This document shows, piece after piece, positions 58,699 through 64,000 of a stretch of 64,000 bases of DNA. Numbering within the stretch: position 1 is the stretch's first letter; every line of letters starts with the position of its first letter. Below the pieces are notes generated by a model that was given only the letters and a program-made list of their open reading frames with translations, searched no databases and was not told the origin of the DNA. The stretch comes from Nageia nagi (taxonomy: Eukaryota > Pinophyta), in contig JBITNC010000001.1 of the NCBI GenBank assembly GCA_050084985.1, forward strand, positions 72,912,001-72,976,000, given 5' to 3'. A program made the position numbers and the translations under genes.

Positions 58699-59316
58699 GG
58701 TGGTTGTATTTCTTGCTTTTTATCACAAAATTGCATAGCAACCTCTAAAACCCTATGCGCCTTATGCTTCAATATATCTTTCTTCAATAAACCCTCTTAA
58801 GTTTTTCAATCCTCCTAATTTTCAAAAGAGGACTTCTCAACTAAATCTTTATATTCACATAAGAAGAGAAAAGTTACAATACTCCAATCTCTCACATTGG
58901 TTAGACATATAAATCTTCTTACATAAACTTAGGCTCCCACAATAGGTTCTTCAGTCAAAACACATAAGATAATCTTTAACAATCTCAAGCACCTCTCATT
59001 CAAAAAAATAATCCTCAAAATCTCAAAAGACACTATGGGGCATACATAAACCCTAGACCCTCAAATCTCAAAGGCACATTCACACCTCTTTCTCACACAC
59101 AATCCTCCCTTCAACACTTAACACAAAATGCTTCTTACCAACCTCTCTTCAATTAGCACATCGAATCTACTTTATGACGTAACACCCTGCATACGATATG
59201 CTTGCATTTTTTGCACTTGGGTTGGCAACCAAATCCATAAAACTTGCTACCAGAAATGTGGAGAAGAGAAGAAAAACAAATGCAGAATATATTACAAAAC
59301 TGCAAATGGAAGTGGT
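58699..59316. other. E8 5' flank or leader, no gene
   Basis: About 600 bp upstream of the LINE ORF1, rich in CTC/CCT on the plus strand. The frame at 59128-59367 runs into the E6 LTR and is chance. Bases 59312-59316 (GTGGT) are the left target-site candidate of E6; the other copy is beyond the window. Confidence 0.45.
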
Positions 59317-59971
59317 TGTTGGAAAAATGGAGACTGCAGCCAACCGGCCAACCGGCTAAGAGATTGACCTACGAATGCTAGCCGATCTGAAGGACACCAA
59401 TCTGATAATGCTAACCGGTCTGCAGGGCACCGGCTAAAAATAGAGAGCGTTTCTTTCTTCGTTTGACACCAAATTTCAGTTGCCAAGAAGCCATGACACT
59501 TGGATATGAGTTAATGAAGGGTTGGGGGTAACCTCACGACCTTCCAGATCCAACTTGGGTTTAAGTTGGGTTAGTTTGTATCTATAAATAAGAGGCTTGA
59601 GTTGAGGCATGCAGATTGAAGTTTGTAAGTAGTTTTAGCAGCAGTTGCGAGTTGCTTGTAATTTGTAGTTTGGTGGCTTATGAGAGAGAGATTGTAGTGA
59701 GGCTTTGTTGTAGCTCCTAAGTGAAGGTTGTAGCAAGGTTATGCTGTTGGTTTGTTGCTTGGAGGACTTGGAAGAATGTTATGCAAAAGGGTTGAAAGCT
59801 TCTCCGTGGATGTAGCCTACATTGGGTGAACCACGTTATCTCTTGTGTCTCTCATTGTGTGATTGATGTTCTTAGTTGTTTGATTTCAGTATACATGAAT
59901 GTTGTTTCTTTTGTGAAGGAGTAGGAGAATTATTGATGCTCTTGTTTATATGAAATTATTGAATCCTAACA
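59317..59971 (+). repeat. E6 5' LTR
   Basis: Starts TGTTGGAAAAATGG and ends CCTAACA. The same start (TGTTGGAAAATTG) recurs at 63988 after the polypurine tract. Near its start CCAACCGGCC and AACCGG words recur several times. A TATA box is at 59583-59590. Confidence 0.9.
59583..59590 (+). promoter_or_regulatory. E6 LTR TATA box
   Basis: TATAAATA, about 265 bp into the LTR, followed by AGAGGC. Placement suits an RNA polymerase II promoter that starts genomic RNA synthesis some 30 bp downstream. Confidence 0.7.
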
Positions 59972-59973
59972 AA

Positions 59974-59985
59974 TGGTATCAGAGC
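59974..59985 (+). other. E6 primer-binding site
   Basis: TGGTATCAGAGC, perfect initiator tRNA-Met type, two bases after the LTR. Confidence 0.95.
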
Positions 59986-60048
59986 TTGTTGTTTTGTTGG
60001 GATTTTGTTGGTGAATCTTGTTTGTAGATTGGAACCAAGAAGAGCACT

Positions 60049-63000
60049 ATGGCAGAAGAAGGGAGGCTGAAGGTGGAAAGATTTAATGGGCAAGGATTTC
60101 AGTTTTGGAAAATGCAAATGGAAGACTACCTCTACCAAAAGGATCTCTATCAACCTCTAGAAGATAAGAGTAAGAAACTGGCTACTATGAGTGATGGAGA
60201 TTGGAACTTATTGGATAGAAAAGCCTTGGGGGCTGTTAGACTTTGTTTAAGTTCTAGTGTAGCTTTCAATATTTCCGGTGAAAAAACTACTAAAGGAGTA
60301 ATGGATAAACTTGCAAAAATGTATGAAAAACCATCCGCCTCAAACGAAGTATACTTAATGAAGAAATTATTTAACATGAAGATGAATGAAGGTAGTTCAG
60401 TTCAAGACCATGTTAATGAATTCAACACAATCACAAATCAGTTAACTTCAGTTTAGATAGAATTTGAAGATGAAGTAAGAGCTTTATTAATTCTATGTTC
60501 ACTTTCGGATAGTTGGAATAGCTTTGTTATGGTTGTTAGTAATTCTTCTTCTAATGCGGTTTTGGTCTTTGATGAAGTTGTTGGAACAATTCTAAGTGAG
60601 GACATGAGGAGAAAGTCCACAGGTGAAAGTTCCAATGCTGCTCTCACAGTAGAGACAAGAGGAAGATCAAGGGATAGAAGGAGAAACAAGTCAAGAAGCA
60701 AATCACAAGGAAGGTCAAAATCAAAAGGTAACACTAAATTGGAATATTGGCATTGTGGAAAAAAGGGTCACATTAAGAAAGATTGTTGGAATAGGAAAGG
60801 AAAAGAAAGTGATAGTAGTAATAATAATAATGAAAGCACAAGTAACCAAGAGGCAAATATTGTTGGTGAATTAATTCAAGATGCTTTAATCATGTCTCAT
60901 GAAAAGAATGGTGATTATTGGGTTCTTGATTCGGGTGCTTCATTTCATGCTACTCCACATAAGAACTATTTCTCAAATTACACACAAGGTGACTTTGGTC
61001 AAGTATTATTAGGTAATGCACACCCCTGCAAGATTGTTGGTATTGGCAATATAACAATGAAATTACCTAATGGAACACAATGGACTCTTAATGATGCTAG
61101 ACATATTCCAGACCTTAAAAGAAATCTTATATCAACTAGTAAATTGGATAAGGAGGGTTATGTGATGACATTTGGGGATGGTAGTTGGAAAGTAACTAAA
61201 GGTTCAATGGTATTTGCAAAGGGAAATTTGGTGGGGTCTCTTTATTTGCTCACAAATGTCTTTGATTACTCATTGAATCTTGTTTCAATAGGCAATGATG
61301 CATCACTATGGCACAATAGGCTTGGACATATGAGTGAGAAAGGCATGAAAATGTTGCACTTTAATGGTTCACTCCCTAATCTAAAAGAGGTTGATTTAGG
61401 ATTCTGTGAAGATTGTGTGTATGGAAAACAAAGAAGGGTTAGTTTTCTTAAAGTTGGCAAAGAAAAGAAGAGTCACAAATTAGAGCTTGTTCATACGGAT
61501 GTGTGGGGTCCTGCACAAGTTTGCTCACTTGGGGGCTCATCTTATTTTGTCACTTTCATTGATGATTGTACTAGAAAGACATGGGTATACTGTATTAAAA
61601 AGAAATCTAATGTGTTTGAAACATTTAAGAGGTGGAAGGCATTGGTTGAGAATGAAACTAATTCTAAGTTGAAATGTCTTAAGTCTGATAATGGTGGGGA
61701 ATTTTGCAACAATGAGTTTGATTCATTTTGTTCACACAATGGCATTAGAAGGATTAAGGTGATTCCTAGAACTCCACAGGAAAATGGGGTTGCAGAAAGA
61801 ATGAATAGGACTATCTTGGAAAGGGCTAGAAGTATGAGGATACATGCTGGGTTTCCTTTGAATCTTTGGGCTGATGCTATTGACACTGCTGTTTATTTGA
61901 TTAACAGGAGTCCATCTATGGCTTTAGATGAAGGTATTCCAGAGGAGATGTGGACAGGTAAAAAGGTGAATTACTCATTCTTAAGAATTTTTGGTTGTGA
62001 AGCTTTTGCACATGTTGATAAAGAGGATAGAAAGAAATTTGATGCAAAGTCACAAAAATGCTATCTTGTTGGATATGGTGTTAATGATTTGGGATATAGG
62101 TTATGGGATGTTGATAACCATAAAATCATTAGAAGTAGAGATGTTGTATTCAATGAGAAAAGCATGTATAAAGATAGATTGCAAAAGGTTGAGGAACTCA
62201 AGTTTGTATCTCTAGAAGATGTTGATCAATATAAGGGTCCTGTTAATAATAATGTTCAAGCACCTCCACCACAAACACCTCAAACTTTGTCACTTAGAAG
62301 TTCTTCAAGGACTAGAAAACCTCCTGAACGATATTCTCCTGCTCTTTATCATGTTCTTTATACCGATGGTGGTGAACCTGAATGTTTTGATGAAGCTATG
62401 CAGGGTGGTACATAGATTAAGTGGGAGCATGCTATGAAGGAGGAGATGGACTCCTTACTTAAGAATCAGACTTGGAGTTTGGTTGAGCTTCCAGAGGGTA
62501 AGAAGGCACTTACCAACAAATGGGTGTATAGGATAAAGGAAGAGGGAGAAGGGCGACACAGATACAAGGCAAGACTTGTGGTAAAAGGTTTTGCACAGAA
62601 AAAAGGTATCGATTATGATGAGATCTTTTCTCCAGTTGTTAAAATGACCTCGATTAGAGCAATATTGAGTCTTGTTGCTACTGAAAACTTATTTCTTGAA
62701 CAATTGGATGTAAAGACAGCTTTCCTTCATGGGGATTTGGAGGAGGATATTTATATGCATCAACCCGAAGGTTTTGAGGTCAAAGGTAAAGAAGGGTATG
62801 TATGTAAATTAAAAAAGAGCTTGTACGGTTTGAAGCAAGCACCTAGGCAATGGTATCACAAGTTTGACACTTTTATGATAACAAACGAATTTGTAAGATG
62901 TCAATCGGATCATTGTGTATATGTAAAGAAGACAACAAATGGCAACTATGTAATCTTGCTTTTGTATGTGGATGATATGTTGGTAGCAGGATCTAGTATG

Positions 63001-63927
63001 CAGGATATTGTTGATCTTAAGAAAAAGTTGGCAAATACTTTTGAAATGAAGGATTTGGGTGAAGCTAAGCAAATCCTTGGAATGAAAATAACAAGAGATA
63101 AACAAAACCACTTGCTTAGACTAAGTCAAGAAGATTATATTGATAAGGTTCTTAAAAGGTTCAATATGAAAGATGCAAAATCTGTAACTACACCATTGGC
63201 AAAGCACTTTAAACTCACCAAACATTTAAGTCCTAAGATAGATAAGGAAAAGGAGTACATGACTAAGGTTCCCTATGCTTCAGCGGTTGGGAGTTTAATG
63301 TATGCAATGGTGTGCACTAGACCAGATATAGCACAATCAGTGGGAGTGGTTAGTAGATTCATGAACAATCCAGAAAAAGAGCATTGGGAAGCAGTTAAAT
63401 GGATCCTTAGGTATTTAAGGGGTACTTCTCATTACTCTTTATGTTTTGGTGGATCTAACTCTTGTTTGCAAGGTTATGTTGACTCTGACATGGCAGGTGA
63501 TATAGATGGTGGGAGAAGCACTATAGGATATGTGTTTACCATTGGAGGTACAACGGTTAGTTGGATTTCTAAGCTCCAACAGGTTGTGGCTCTCTCCACT
63601 ACTGAGGCAGAGTACGTTGCAATTACGGAAGGAAGCAAAGAATTGATTTGGTTGAAGAGGTTGATGGAGGAACTGGGAAAGGTGCAGGAGGATGCGAAGC
63701 TATGGAGCGATAGCCAGAGCGCTATCCATCTTGCAAAGAACTCAGTCTTCCATTCGAGAACCAAGCATATCAAATTGAGGTACCACTTCATCAGATCAGC
63801 GTTGGAGGATGGTTCAGTCAATTTGGGGAAGATTCACACGTTTCAAAATCCTGCGGACGTGTTCACTAAAGTTGTTACAAAGGAGAAGTTGGGCTCTTGC
63901 TCAACTTGGATTGGTCTTAAGGAGTAA
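60049..63927 (+). pseudogene. E6 gag-pol polyprotein with two in-frame TAG codons
   Basis: One frame of 1292 codons plus the final stop, from ATG 60049 to TAA 63925-63927. It is interrupted only by TAG at 60454-60456 (gag) and TAG at 62413-62415 (before RT). Domains by composite residue: gag 1-220; zinc knuckle 233-246 with Tyr233 where the first Cys should be (WHCGKKGHIKKDC); protease DSGAS 294-298; integrase HHCC His422, His427, Cys453, Cys456; catalytic Asp484, Asp547, Glu583 with the canonical 35-residue spacing; RT from about 800 with LDVKTAFLHG and YVDD 973-976; RNase H with YVDSDMAGD (about 1144), STTEAEY and SDSQSA. Length is close to Tnt1-like polyproteins. All catalytic residues of protease, integrase and RT are kept; the two stops would block full-length translation. 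Confidence 0.93.
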
Positions 63928-63976
63928 AGGCCAAGATGAGAAGCTTTTGAACCTTGTTGCAGACGAAGAAGTCTCC

Positions 63977-63986
63977 AAGTGGGAGA
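63977..63986 (+). other. E6 polypurine tract
   Basis: AAGTGGGAGA just upstream of the 3' LTR, typical for Tnt1/Tork-like elements. Confidence 0.85.
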
Positions 63987-63987
63987 T

Positions 63988-64000
63988 TGTTGGAAAATTG
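63988..64000 (+). repeat. E6 3' LTR, first 13 bases
   Basis: TGTTGGAAAATTG, matching the 5' LTR start with one difference at base 11. The rest is outside the window. Confidence 0.85.

Larger units (their letters stand above)
59317..64000 (+). mobile_element. E6: Ty1/copia LTR retrotransposon, Tork/Tnt1-like, nearly complete
   Basis: Starts with a 655-bp 5' LTR, followed by the initiator tRNA-Met primer site, one long gag-pol frame, a polypurine tract and the first 13 bases of the 3' LTR at the window end. Expected full length is about 5.3 kb. Coding order gag, protease, integrase, RT, RNase H is typical copia. Gag N-terminus (RFNGQGFQFWKMQMEDYLYQ) and overall size fit the Tork/Tnt1 lineage. 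It is the best-preserved coding sequence in the window. Confidence 0.93.

Noticed and set aside
59128-59367. 79-codon Cys-rich plus-strand frame
   Set aside because: It crosses the E6 LTR border, so it arose by chance after insertion.
59974-59985. tRNA gene fragment
   Set aside because: Only the 12 bases of a primer-binding site next to an LTR; no tRNA arms are present. The same applies at 50586 and 26062.
61542-61886. 114-codon minus-strand frame and other antisense frames under E6
   Set aside because: Shadows of the gag-pol frame.

Overview
The window is plant nuclear DNA built almost entirely from transposable elements. It is AT-rich and CpG-poor, with no recognisable intact host gene. 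Three features point to a seed plant with a large, slowly purged genome, possibly a gymnosperm: Ty3/gypsy elements of the Tat type with an extra RNase H, Ty1/copia elements primed by initiator tRNA-Met, and LTR pairs that differ by roughly 10-18% by eye. The taxon is inference. I number the elements E1-E8.

Left two thirds (3.06-37.7 kb) is one nested stack. E1 is a minus-strand Tat-type Ty3/gypsy element with LTRs at 3062-3653 and 37081-37728, a CATTC target duplication and about 8.5 kb of its own sequence. Two insertions split it. E2 (7331-21062, minus, 1.7-kb LTRs, duplication GTACC) breaks the reverse transcriptase gene. E3 (21786-34228, plus, 1.2-kb LTRs, duplication C[T/C]AAT) breaks the protease/reverse-transcriptase linker. 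E3 is itself broken in gag by E4 (23765-26395, minus, perfect GGCAT duplication). E4 is a very young 2.6-kb element that carries gag but no pol, and its LTRs are almost identical. Removing the insertions restores the order gag, protease, RT, RNase H, extra RNase H, integrase in E1. E2 has a different order, with the extra RNase H upstream of RT. E2 and E3 each carry a long decayed accessory gene with a coiled-coil segment between the pol region and the 3' LTR.

Middle (37.7-53.6 kb): AT-rich DNA with a 718-bp tandem duplication, then E5 (42218-51105, minus, Ty1/copia, duplication TCCAC). E5 sits inside a solo LTR of its own family (42061-51486 including E5). That solo LTR lies in an older repeat whose uninterrupted relative is at the start of the window (about 150-565). 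E7 (about 52.0-53.6 kb, plus) is a decayed copia integrase/RT fragment.

Right (53.6-64 kb): featureless AT-rich DNA; a degenerate minisatellite followed by an unusually CpG-rich patch (55.6-56.4 kb); E8, a minus-strand LINE-1-type remnant with ORF1 and the start of ORF2 (56.74-58.70 kb); and E6, a well-preserved Tork/Tnt1-like copia element (59317 to beyond 64000) whose gag-pol frame is broken only by two in-frame TAG codons.

The coding regions are all mobile-element proteins: capsid/nucleocapsid, protease, reverse transcriptase, RNase H and integrase. Apart from E6 all are visibly degraded. No tRNA, rRNA, CRISPR or host operon structure was seen.
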